From Desulfovibrio sp. (lineage in GTDB: Bacteria > Bacillota > Dethiobacteria > DTU022): 64,000 nucleotides of DNA. The number at the start of each line of letters is the position of its first letter. Positions within the stretch are counted from its first letter, which is position 1. The DNA lies in assembly GCA_020060545.1 (NCBI GenBank), contig JAGUZX010000134.1, positions 1 to 64,000 on the forward strand, written 5' to 3'. A model generated the notes under the pieces. The model had not been told where the DNA came from. It made no database searches and saw only the letters and a program-made list of their open reading frames with translations. Of the stretch, positions 17,776 through 25,209 are shown piece after piece. Position numbers and translations under genes: made by a program.

Positions 17776-19146
17776 CTACTTCGTTTTGGGTTTTGGGTAC
17801 GGCGCCAGGACGGTCAGCGCATTCTGTATTTCTTCCTCGGGCAGGCTGTATTCCGCCAGTTTACCGCTAAAATAGGAGTCGTAACCGCTCAAATCCAACA
17901 GCCCATGACCGCTCAGGTTGAAGAGGATGGTTTTCTGGCGTCCTTCTTCCTTGGCCTTCTTGGCCTCATCGATAGCCGCGGCAATGGCGTGGTTGGTTTC
18001 AGGCGCGGGAACAATCCCCTCGGTCCGCGCAAAGGTGACCCCGGCCTCGTAAGTCTGAAGCTGGGTGTAGGCCCGCGGTTCGATCAGGTTGTCCAAAACC
18101 AGCTGGCTGACCAGAGGAGCGCAACCGTGGTATCTCAGCCCGCCGGCATGGACCGGTGCGGGAATGAAGGTATGTCCGAGGGTATACATGGGTAAAAGCG
18201 GCGTAGTGGCGGCGGTATCACCGAAGTCATAAAGGAAAGGCCCTCTGGTCATGGTGGGACAGGCGGTCGGTTCGATGGCCAGTACTTTTACTTCCTTGCC
18301 GTAGATTTTATCCCTGATAAAGGGGAAAGAAAGGCCGGCAAAGTTGCTGCCGCCCCCGACGCAGCCGATGACAATATCCGGGTAATCGCCGAACATTTGG
18401 AGCTGTTTTTGGGCCTCCAACCCGACAATCGTCTGGTGCATTAAAACATGGTTCAAAACGCTGCCCAGAGAATACCTGGTGTTTTCAGAGGTAACCGCAT
18501 CCTCAATCGCTTCACTGATGGCGATGCCGAGGCTGCCCGGGGTGTCCGGCATTTCCGCAAGGACCTTGCGCCCGAAATTGGTATCCGGGCTGGGGCTGGG
18601 AACGCATTCGCCACCCCAGCTGTTCATTAAAAACTTGCGGTACGGCTTCTGGTCGAAGCTGATCCGGACCATGTAAACTTTCAGCGGCATTCCAAAGAGG
18701 GAGCAGGCAAAGCTTAGAGCGCTGCCCCACTGCCCGGCACCGGTTTCCGTAGTCATCCTTTTGATGCCGAAAACCTTGTTGTAATAGACCTGGGCGATCG
18801 CCGTATTGGGCTTGTGGCTGCCGGCAGGGCTCACGGATTCATTTTTGTAATAAATCTTCGCCGGTGTCTGCAGGTGCCGCTCAAGGCCGTAAGCCCTGAT
18901 CAGAGGGGTGGGCCTCCAAATCAGCAGCTTCTCCAGGACCTCCTCCGGTATATCGATCCAGCGCTCGGTGCTGACCTCCTGTTCAATGAGATTCATCGGG
19001 AAAACTGGAGCAAGCGCATCCGGGCCGATCGGCTCTCCCGTGGCAGGGTTCAGCGGCGGCTGCATCGGTGTGGGCATATCCGCCTGCACATTGTACCATT
19101 GCCTGGGGATCTCCTCTTCCTTCAGGAACGCGATTTTCGGCTTCAC
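17776..19146 (-). CDS. trpB2: Tryptophan synthase beta-like protein (TrpB2 type)
   Basis: PLP-dependent beta-replacement enzyme; the TrpB2 group can make tryptophan from indole and serine and is often found outside trp operons. 456 residues, longer than TrpB1 (about 400), with the TrpB2-like N-terminus ([15 protein letters not shown]). The PLP lysine lies in [15 protein letters not shown] near residue 112, [15 protein letters not shown] near 137 is the substrate loop, and [14 protein letters not shown] near 262 is the phosphate-binding loop. GTG start with AAGGAGG upstream. It has its own strong promoter (19214-19242) and terminator and is divergent from iorAB, suggesting a shared link to indole/tryptophan metabolism. 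Confidence 0.9.
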   Translation of the reverse strand: MKPKIAFLKEEEIPRQWYNVQADMPTPMQPPLNPATGEPIGPDALAPVFPMNLIEQEVSTERWIDIPEEVLEKLLIWRPTPLIRAYGLERHLQTPAKIYYKNESVSPAGSHKPNTAIAQVYYNKVFGIKRMTTETGAGQWGSALSFACSLFGMPLKVYMVRISFDQKPYRKFLMNSWGGECVPSPSPDTNFGRKVLAEMPDTPGSLGIAISEAIEDAVTSENTRYSLGSVLNHVLMHQTIVGLEAQKQLQMFGDYPDIVIGCVGGGSNFAGLSFPFIRDKIYGKEVKVLAIEPTACPTMTRGPFLYDFGDTAATTPLLPMYTLGHTFIPAPVHAGGLRYHGCAPLVSQLVLDNLIEPRAYTQLQTYEAGVTFARTEGIVPAPETNHAIAAAIDEAKKAKEEGRQKTILFNLSGHGLLDLSGYDSYFSGKLAEYSLPEEEIQNALTVLAPYPKPKTK

Positions 19147-19213
19147 CTGATTTTGACCTCCTTAATCGAATGAATAAAAGCACCCCCGCCGAGAAGCGGC
19201 TTGGACATGCCAT

Positions 19214-19242
19214 ATTTTAACACAGCCTAAAACCATTGTCAA
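19214..19242 (-). promoter_or_regulatory. SigA-type promoter of trpB2
   Basis: TTGACA (19242-19237), a 17-base spacer and TAAAAT (19219-19214) on the minus strand, about 70 bases before the trpB2 start. A near-consensus match. Confidence 0.8.
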
Positions 19243-19319
19243 TATATTTGCGTAACTAACAATTATTTTAAATAAATAAATTGTCTGTAAATATTGCCGG
19301 AATAAATTTTCTCATCTGC

Positions 19320-19348
19320 TTGACAATTCAGACTGTATGCGGTAAAGT
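19320..19348 (+). promoter_or_regulatory. Probable SigA-type promoter of iorAB
   Basis: TTGACA (19320-19325), a 17-base spacer and TAAAGT (19343-19348), leaving a leader of about 185 bases before iorA. The 392-base divergent region 19147-19538 contains this promoter, the trpB2 promoter, and no recognisable gene. The leader has GC-rich stretches (around 19420) but shows no T-box or trp attenuator hallmarks. Confidence 0.6.
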
Positions 19349-19538
19349 GCAAATGGCGCTCTGTAGCTGCGCTTTCCCCGAGTAACAACCGTAATCGCAC
19401 CGGATCGATATCCCCTGGGAGGTGGCGGAGGTGGCCTTTACCAAGCAAATATTTTACGGGCGGTGCCAGGTTGAAATTTTCAGCAGGCAAACTCTTCAGC
19501 TCGCCAATATACTCGTTCCTGTAAGGAGGTTGTAGTTG

Positions 19539-21356
19539 ATGGAAGATAAAGCAGGATCACGGGTACTGATGATGGGCAACGAAGCGATCGCCAGGGGAGC
19601 GGTAGAGGCCGGCATTGCGGTTGCCGCCTCGTACCCCGGCACACCTTCTTCTGAGATTATGGGAACACTGGCCGGTTGGGCCAAAAAATACGGATTCCAT
19701 GCGGAGTGGAGCGTTAACGAAAAAGTGGCGGTCGAAACTGCGGCGGGGGCGTCCTATGCCGGGGCAAGGGCAATCGCATCGCTCAAGCAGATGGGCCTTA
19801 ATGTTGCTTCGGACGCTGTCATGAGCCTTGCCTACATCGGGATCGAGGGCGGTCTTGTTCTCGTGGTAGCCGATGACCCCGGGCCGCATTCATCCCAGAC
19901 AGAGCAGGATACCAGGTACTTTGCCACTTTTGCCATGCTCCCGGTTTTGGAACCGTCCTCGGCGCAGGAAGCAAAAGAGATGACCAGGTGGGCTTTTGAG
20001 CTTTCGGAAGCCCTCCGGTTACCCGTTCTAGTACGCCCTACGACCCGCTCTTCTCACGCCCATGGCGATGTCATTCTCGGAGAGATTACACCGGCTAAAG
20101 TAAATTGCGGCTTCAAAAAAGATCCGCAGTGGTGTATTCTGCCCAGCCTTTCCGCCAGAAAACACGCCTGGCTGGTAAACCAACAGGAAGAAGCAAAAAA
20201 ACTCCTGGCCGAAAGCCCCTTCAACTGGATCGAAGAAGGAAAAGCGGATTGGGGCGTGATCACATCAGGAGTATCCTACAATTACGTCAAGGAGGCGCTG
20301 GAGCTCCTTGACCTAACCCCCCGGATCCTGAAGATTGGGACACCTTACCCCCTTCCTGACGACCTGGCCGGCGGCTTTATCAGGCGGACTAAAAGTGTGA
20401 TCGTGATCGAAGAGCAGGAACCCGTGATTGAGGATCAGCTGATTAGGCTCGCCTGGAAAGAAAAGATCAGCGCTGAGATACGCGGCAAAAGAACGGGTGA
20501 TGTCTCGAGACTGGGAGAATTCAACGTCGACCGGGTCAAGTCTTTCATTGAAAACTCCCTTGGCTTTATGCCCGTCAAACCCGAACCGATCAGCGCTCTT
20601 GCACCCCCGGCTCTCCCCGGGAGGCCCCCGATTCTCTGCGCCGGCTGCGCCCACAGGGCGGCTTTTTACGCCTTTAAAGAAGTCGGAAAGAAAATGGACG
20701 CCGTTTACTGCGGCGATATCGGCTGTTACACCCTGGGATTCGCCCCCCCCTTAAACGCGGAAGACACATGCCTCTGCATGGGAGCCGGCATTACCATCGC
20801 CTACGGCCTTTCGCTCATCGAAAAAGAGAGGCCCCACCTGGCCTTTATCGGCGACAGCACCTTTCTACACGCAGGCATGACCGGTCTTTTGAATCTTGTT
20901 TACAACAAGGCCAATGTAACTGTCGTCATTCTGGATAACGAAACAACCGCCATGACCGGTTTTCAAGCACACCCGGGCGTGGGCGTATCCGCAACGGGAG
21001 ATCCCGCCCCCAAGGCCGACCTCGAAAAAATTGTCCGCGGCCTTGGCGTGGAACACGTGGAAACCGTCAATCCCAATCACCTGCAGGCCACGATCGAAGC
21101 GGCTGAACGGGCCCTTGCCTATAACGGGCCTGCGGTAGTCATCGCCAGGGCTCCCTGCGTGAACAAAAACAGGCCGGATAAAAACTTTTTTATCGACAAA
21201 GAAGAGTGCACGGAGTGTGCCATTTGTATTGAAGAACTTGGCTGCCCGTCAATTATTAAGGATGCGGCCGGGGTCACAATTGCCGATACATGTGCCGGTT
21301 GCGGCGTCTGCGTCCCGATTTGTCCATCTGAAGCAATAAAGGAGGTCACTCCATGA
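19539..21356 (+). CDS. iorA: Indolepyruvate ferredoxin oxidoreductase, alpha subunit
   Basis: TPP- and Fe-S-dependent oxidative decarboxylation of aryl pyruvates (from aromatic amino acids) to aryl-acetyl-CoA with reduction of ferredoxin. 605 residues. The N-terminal pyruvate:ferredoxin-type domain has ASYPGTPSSEIMGTL near residue 32 and SVNEKVAVETAAGAS. A TPP-binding region has GDIGCYTLGFAPPL near 395 and FIGDSTFLHAG near 435. The C-terminal ferredoxin domain has CTECAICIEELGCP and CAGCGVCVPICP, binding two [4Fe-4S] clusters. AAGGAGG precedes the ATG at 19539. It overlaps iorB by four bases (ATGA). Confidence 0.95.
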   Translation: MEDKAGSRVLMMGNEAIARGAVEAGIAVAASYPGTPSSEIMGTLAGWAKKYGFHAEWSVNEKVAVETAAGASYAGARAIASLKQMGLNVASDAVMSLAYIGIEGGLVLVVADDPGPHSSQTEQDTRYFATFAMLPVLEPSSAQEAKEMTRWAFELSEALRLPVLVRPTTRSSHAHGDVILGEITPAKVNCGFKKDPQWCILPSLSARKHAWLVNQQEEAKKLLAESPFNWIEEGKADWGVITSGVSYNYVKEALELLDLTPRILKIGTPYPLPDDLAGGFIRRTKSVIVIEEQEPVIEDQLIRLAWKEKISAEIRGKRTGDVSRLGEFNVDRVKSFIENSLGFMPVKPEPISALAPPALPGRPPILCAGCAHRAAFYAFKEVGKKMDAVYCGDIGCYTLGFAPPLNAEDTCLCMGAGITIAYGLSLIEKERPHLAFIGDSTFLHAGMTGLLNLVYNKANVTVVILDNETTAMTGFQAHPGVGVSATGDPAPKADLEKIVRGLGVEHVETVNPNHLQATIEAAERALAYNGPAVVIARAPCVNKNRPDKNFFIDKEECTECAICIEELGCPSIIKDAAGVTIADTCAGCGVCVPICPSEAIKEVTP

Positions 21357-21949
21357 AATTCAGCCTTGTTTTAGCCGGAGTGGGCGGACAGGGGACAATC
21401 CTGGCTTCGCGGGTCATCTCCCTGGCGGCGATGGAAAAAGGATACGCCATTCGCAGTACAGAAACTCTCGGCATGGCCCAGAGAGGGGGTTCCGTGATCA
21501 GCCATCTCCGTTTTGGAGAGCAAATCTTCAGCCCCCTCATCCCGGCAGGCCGGGCCGACGCCTTGCTTGGTTTTGAGCTTATCGAAGCGGTGCGCTGGGT
21601 TTCACTGCTGAAAAAAAGCGGCGTGGCCCTGATAAACTCCGCGGTGATCCCTCCATACGAGGTCCTGGCAGGGAGATCGCGCTTCGACGAAGACGCAGCA
21701 AAGCGGTTTCTTGAATCAACGTCCGCCGACACCGCTATTTTTGACATGACGGCCCTGGCGGTTCGGGCCGGCAGTTCTCGCGCCACCAATGCCGTCCTGC
21801 TGGGCGCTTTTTCGGTTAAGGGAGGCTCTCCCCTGGAACCGGAACTCCTGGAGCGAGTGATGCTGGAACTGATCCCGGCAAAACTGGCTGATATAAACCG
21901 GCGCGCTTTTGAGCTGGGGCAGGAGGCTTGTTTAAGAAGTGAGACGTGA
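21353..21949 (+). CDS. iorB: Indolepyruvate ferredoxin oxidoreductase, beta subunit
   Basis: Gamma-domain-type subunit that completes the IorAB enzyme. 198 residues with FSLVLAGVGGQGTILASRVIS at the N-terminus, the STETLGMAQRGGSVISHLRFG motif near 40, and DMTALAVRAGSSRATNAVLLGAFS near 130. The ATGA overlap with iorA implies coupled translation. The last residues (LRSET) and the TGA stop are encoded by the start of a 7-bp repeat array, so the original C-terminus has probably been replaced. Confidence 0.94.
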   Translation: MKFSLVLAGVGGQGTILASRVISLAAMEKGYAIRSTETLGMAQRGGSVISHLRFGEQIFSPLIPAGRADALLGFELIEAVRWVSLLKKSGVALINSAVIPPYEVLAGRSRFDEDAAKRFLESTSADTAIFDMTALAVRAGSSRATNAVLLGAFSVKGGSPLEPELLERVMLELIPAKLADINRRAFELGQEACLRSET

Positions 21950-22066
21950 GATGTGAGCAATGAAAAAAGGTCGGCGCAAGCGTCGCCCTTCGGTTTAAGC
22001 TGTGCAAAGTTGATCCCAGTTGAAAATTACACCGTTATTTACAGCAACATCTCACGTCTCACTTCT
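21935..22066. repeat. Type B heptad repeats forming a 20-bp inverted pair between convergent genes
   Basis: At 21935-21958 the plus strand reads AGAAGTGA-GACGTGA-GATGTGA in 7-base phase. At 22044-22080 the opposite strand carries the same repeat. Twenty bases (21935-21954 and 22047-22066) are perfectly inverted, so transcripts from either side could fold into a long hairpin. This lies between iorB (plus) and the ATC-hydrolase-like gene (minus), and repeat units provide the iorB stop codon. No terminator with a T run is seen otherwise. Confidence 0.85.
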
Positions 22067-22078
22067 CACATCTCATTT

Positions 22079-22567
22079 CTACTCTACCCAGAAACGCCTC
22101 AGGCAGTGATCATCGCCGGCGGCAAGGCATTTTTGTGTTTCCCACTTGATCGCGGCGCCCAGCTTCTCATTGATGTCCGCGGTGAAGGTCCTGAACCATT
22201 GGTCGCAGCCGGCCTGGTCTTCTTCCAAAAGCCCCAGTCTCTGGTGCCAGTCGTACCAGGGACATCCGTCGTGGCGCACAAAGCACTCTCTCTCGTCGGT
22301 GCCTTCCACCACCCTGGCGTCTTCACCCATGCAGAGGCTGCTGAAAACTGTATTCTCCGCCATCTGTTTGGGCAGCGGTTTCGCCGGATCGAGCTGTTTG
22401 AGGTAAGCGGCGGCGGTGTCGTGGCCCACCTCTTCCCAGAACTTCATCACCAGCTCTTTGGGGTCGGCATCCGGGCAGAAAGCCAACGCCGCCCGGCGCC
22501 ATTCGAAGTGCGTGGCCCTCAGAATCTGAGCCATCATCTTGAATCTTTTCTCAAGCGGTAAATCCAT
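22079..22567 (-). CDS. ATC-hydrolase-like / V4R-like small protein
   Basis: 162 residues, no signal peptide. The C-terminal half has the pattern HDGCPWYDWHQRLGL, then C-x2-WF near residue 115, then LAAGDDHCLRRFWVE at the end. It resembles the L-2-amino-thiazoline-4-carboxylate hydrolase-like family of clostridial proteins, where Cys and GDxxC motifs recur. I am only moderately sure of the family, and substrate assignments within it are poor. The ATG at 22567 follows AAGGAG at 11 bases. It is the last gene of the run HADH/ECH fusion - flavin reductase - unknown - this gene, all in the same direction. Confidence 0.5.
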   Translation of the reverse strand: MDLPLEKRFKMMAQILRATHFEWRRAALAFCPDADPKELVMKFWEEVGHDTAAAYLKQLDPAKPLPKQMAENTVFSSLCMGEDARVVEGTDERECFVRHDGCPWYDWHQRLGLLEEDQAGCDQWFRTFTADINEKLGAAIKWETQKCLAAGDDHCLRRFWVE

Positions 22568-22665
22568 CTTTTTGGTGCTCTCCTTCCTGGGGCAGAGAAC
22601 GATCCCCTTTCCCGGATATTTGATCAAAGAGAAAAGCCAAGCCGGCCGGCGCTCCTGCCACTGCC

Positions 22666-23088
22666 TTATCCCGCGCAGGTGCCAATATGCCCCAGGCCAA
22701 TCGATTCAAGGAAATCGGCATAGTTTTTTTCTTCCAATTCAGGCGGAGAGGCGAGAGTGAAAAAAATAATCTCCCTTTTCCTGATCAGTTTGTAAAAGGA
22801 ACCTTCTTTTCCCGGGGCATTATCACTAGACAAACTTTCCAGAACAGCGCTCGGGGCCACGAAAATAATATCAACAGGCAGTTTCCGGAAACCGGTAAAA
22901 CCCACCTCTTCGATAAGCGGCAGTGCCGCCTGGTTGGGCCTTAAAATCAGAGCGCTGCCCCCCTGGTTTTCAAAGACATCTTTTGCCAGGAAGCCGATTT
23001 GGGCCGAAGAACTTAAACCCGCAAACAGCGCCATGTTATCTTCGATCCAGCTCCGCCAGAGCCCGTTTGCCTTTTTTGCCAGTTCCAT
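22666..23088 (-). CDS. Protein of unknown function next to the flavin oxidoreductase
   Basis: 140 residues, not recognised. It begins MELAKKANGLWRSWIEDNMALF (amphipathic helices), then alternates strands and helices (ALILRPNQAALPLIEEVGF, PVDIIFVAPSAVLESL, KREIIFFTLASPPELE) in a pattern compatible with a small alpha/beta fold, and ends GLGHIGTCAG. No cofactor motif is evident. ATG at 23088 is preceded by GGGTGG at a good distance; a GTG three codons earlier is possible. It starts 14 bases after the flavin oxidoreductase stop, so the two are surely co-transcribed and may act together. Confidence 0.55.
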   Translation of the reverse strand: MELAKKANGLWRSWIEDNMALFAGLSSSAQIGFLAKDVFENQGGSALILRPNQAALPLIEEVGFTGFRKLPVDIIFVAPSAVLESLSSDNAPGKEGSFYKLIRKREIIFFTLASPPELEEKNYADFLESIGLGHIGTCAG

Positions 23089-23102
23089 ACTTGCCACCCG
23101 TA

Positions 23103-25055
23103 CTACAGTTTCGCTCCCAGGCGGTAACCTTCGTGGATCGCCTGGTAAAGCCCCCTCGGCTTGACTGCGTCCCCAATGCAGTGCAGTTCATCTACCGCGA
23201 ACTCCAGGGTATCCAGCAAAGAACTGTCGGCATCCCGGCGGCTGGAGATCACTGTATCCGCTTCGACCAGCACCGTCTCGTTGTTTTTGTAGATGATCAA
23301 CACGCCCGCTTCACAAATTTCCTTAATCCGGGCACCGGTAAAAGCCTCGATACCCAAATTTTTCACCAGCGAAATATGCCGCCACTTTGCGGTAGGCATA
23401 ACATCCCCGGCCAGATGCTGCTCTGACTCGATGATCATCACCTGTTTGCCTTTGCCGGCCAGGTTTTCAGCAATATATAGGCCCACTTTTCCTCCGCCGA
23501 GGACCGCCACCTTTTCGCCCGCTTGCGTTTTTCCTCTTAAGACGTCCAGGCCGTCTGCAACCTGCCCGCCGGCCAGGGGATAGTCTGTGCTGATCTTTGC
23601 CCCTGTCGCCAGGACTACTGCGTCAACATCCGGGTATAGTTTTCGGAAATTTGGGCCAACGGCAGCGTTCAGTTTGACCTCTACCCCGAGCTTGCCGAGC
23701 ATAGCCCGGTAATACCTAAGGAGGTCGAAGAGGTCCTCCTTGTTCGCCAGGTCGTGCTCCGCCATCAGCCTCAGCTGGCCGCCGATCTGATCTTCTTTCT
23801 CCAGCACAATCACTGCGTGACCCCGCTGCGCGGCGGTGATCGCGCATTCAAGCCCGGCGGGGCCGGAGCCGATGACGGCAACCTTTTTCTTGAGCGGCGC
23901 TTCTTCCGGCTCCGCGCCCAGCTCTACTTCGTGCCCCAGAACCGGATTGCTGGTGCAAAGATAAGGCAGGTCGCGGAAGAGCCTGGAGAGGCAGAGCAGG
24001 CAGCCGATACAGGGCTTGATCTCCGCCTCGCGTCCCGCGGCGTATTTATGCAATCTTTGCGGGTCGGCCAGTAAAGGGCGGCAGATTTCAAAAAAATCAA
24101 TTACGCCGCCCGCGATCAACTCATCGGCCATGGCCGCATCGGGCAGGCGGACGCCGAAAGCGATGGGCACATTTCCGGTCACCTTTTTGGCGTTCTTAGC
24201 CAGGTAATTCCAGTGCCCCGGTTTGACATCCCGCCCGATCGATGAGATCCTTGATTCCTGCCATCCTACGACCAGGCTGATCATGTCAACGCCGCCGGTT
24301 TCCACCGCAATCCTGATCATCTCCAGGCATTCTTCCTCCGTGTTGCCGCCGAACTCGTCCATCAGCTCGGCGCCGTTGAGGCGCAGGCAAAGCGGACGGT
24401 CTCCGATCGCCTCCTTGATCTCCTTGATGATTTCCACCATGAAGCGCGCCCTCTTCTCAACCGGTCCGCCGTACTCGTCAGTGCGCTTGTTGGTAAATTT
24501 CGAGAGGAAATTTGCCATAAAATAGCCCATAAAGCTGGTGACTTCCACCCCGTCAAAACCGGCCTGAATCGATCGCCGGGCCGCGGCGGCGTGTTCTTTA
24601 ACCGTCAGCCTGATCTCCGCTTTGCTCATCTCCCTGGGCGGGCGGAAATGCGGCAGCGTTTGGGGAATTTCCGAAGGCTGGACACAGTATCCAAGGTCGA
24701 TCCCTCCGTAACGCCCGGCATGAAGGATCTGCTGGATCGCCACCCCCCCGTTTTCGTGGATCAGCGCGGCGATCTTGGCAAACTGGGGTATAAACTTATC
24801 GTCATAAAGCGCGATCTGCCTGTAATAGGCTTTTCCCTCCCCCCTGGGGTCGGGATAAGCCCCCTGGTTGGTAATGATCCCGCACCCGGTCGCAGCGATC
24901 ACTTGCACGCGGCCGAGCTCTCTTTCGGTAATCCAGCCGTCCCGGCTGTTGTAATTGGAAACTCAGCAGGCAGCGTATTTGACGCGGTTCTTGGTTTCAA
25001 AGCCGCCGATTTTCCCCGGCTTGAAAATGTGAGGATATTTATCTTTTCCGGTCAA
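23103..25055 (-). CDS. Old-Yellow-Enzyme/2,4-dienoyl-CoA reductase-type flavin oxidoreductase with an in-frame UGA (candidate selenoprotein)
   Basis: 650 residues if UGA is decoded. An FMN-binding TIM barrel (about 1-370; FKPGKIGGFETKNRVKYAAC, GFDGVEV, FLSKFTNKRTDEYGG) is followed by a [4Fe-4S] site CIGCLLC...C near 365-385 and a C-terminal FAD/NAD(P)H domain with VAVIGSGPAGLECA and VAVLGGGKVGLYIAENL. This is the enoate/dienoyl-CoA reductase architecture. The start is TTG 25055 with AAAGGCGGTG upstream. Codon 31 is TGA (24965-24963); the frame is otherwise open and well conserved on both sides. The codon aligns with the active-site Cys26 of YqjM. A GTG at 24908 would drop the first barrel strand and is unlikely as the true start. 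The usual active-site HGY of relatives reads MGY here. Alternatives are nonsense mutation or sequence error. Confidence 0.75.
24934..24948 (-). promoter_or_regulatory. Hairpin after the in-frame UGA (possible bacterial SECIS)
   Basis: On the minus strand, 14 bases after the UGA codon, CAGCC-GGGAC-GGCTG forms a 5-bp GC-rich stem with a five-base loop starting with GGG. The loop begins 19 bases after the UGA. Bacterial SECIS elements are short hairpins just downstream of UGA with a G among the first loop bases, so it fits, but such small hairpins also arise by chance. Confidence 0.4.
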
Positions 25056-25209
25056 CCCGTTTCACCGCCTTTCAGTACTCTTGATGCTTTAGCCGGAAAA
25101 TTACGGCAGATCCCGGGTACGGCTACCGTGCCCGCGATCAGGCTGTCTTCAGCAGAAACACCCTCCAGCGGTGCGGGGGCCAACGAGGCAAAGGCCCTTA
25201 ATTCCGCCG

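Noticed and set aside
19263-19490. Small minus-strand gene in the trpB2-iorA intergenic region
   Set aside because: No ribosome site or motif, and it lies across both promoters.
19349-19538. T-box or trp attenuator upstream of iorA
   Set aside because: No T-box conserved sequence and no terminator/antiterminator pair found.
24908-24965. Treating GTG 24908 as the real start of the flavin oxidoreductase
   Set aside because: It would remove the first barrel strand and the KNR motif, which are intact upstream in the same frame with a ribosome site.
24963-24965. Frameshift as the explanation for the in-frame TGA
   Set aside because: Both sides are in the same frame and align without gaps; only UGA recoding, nonsense mutation or base error remain.
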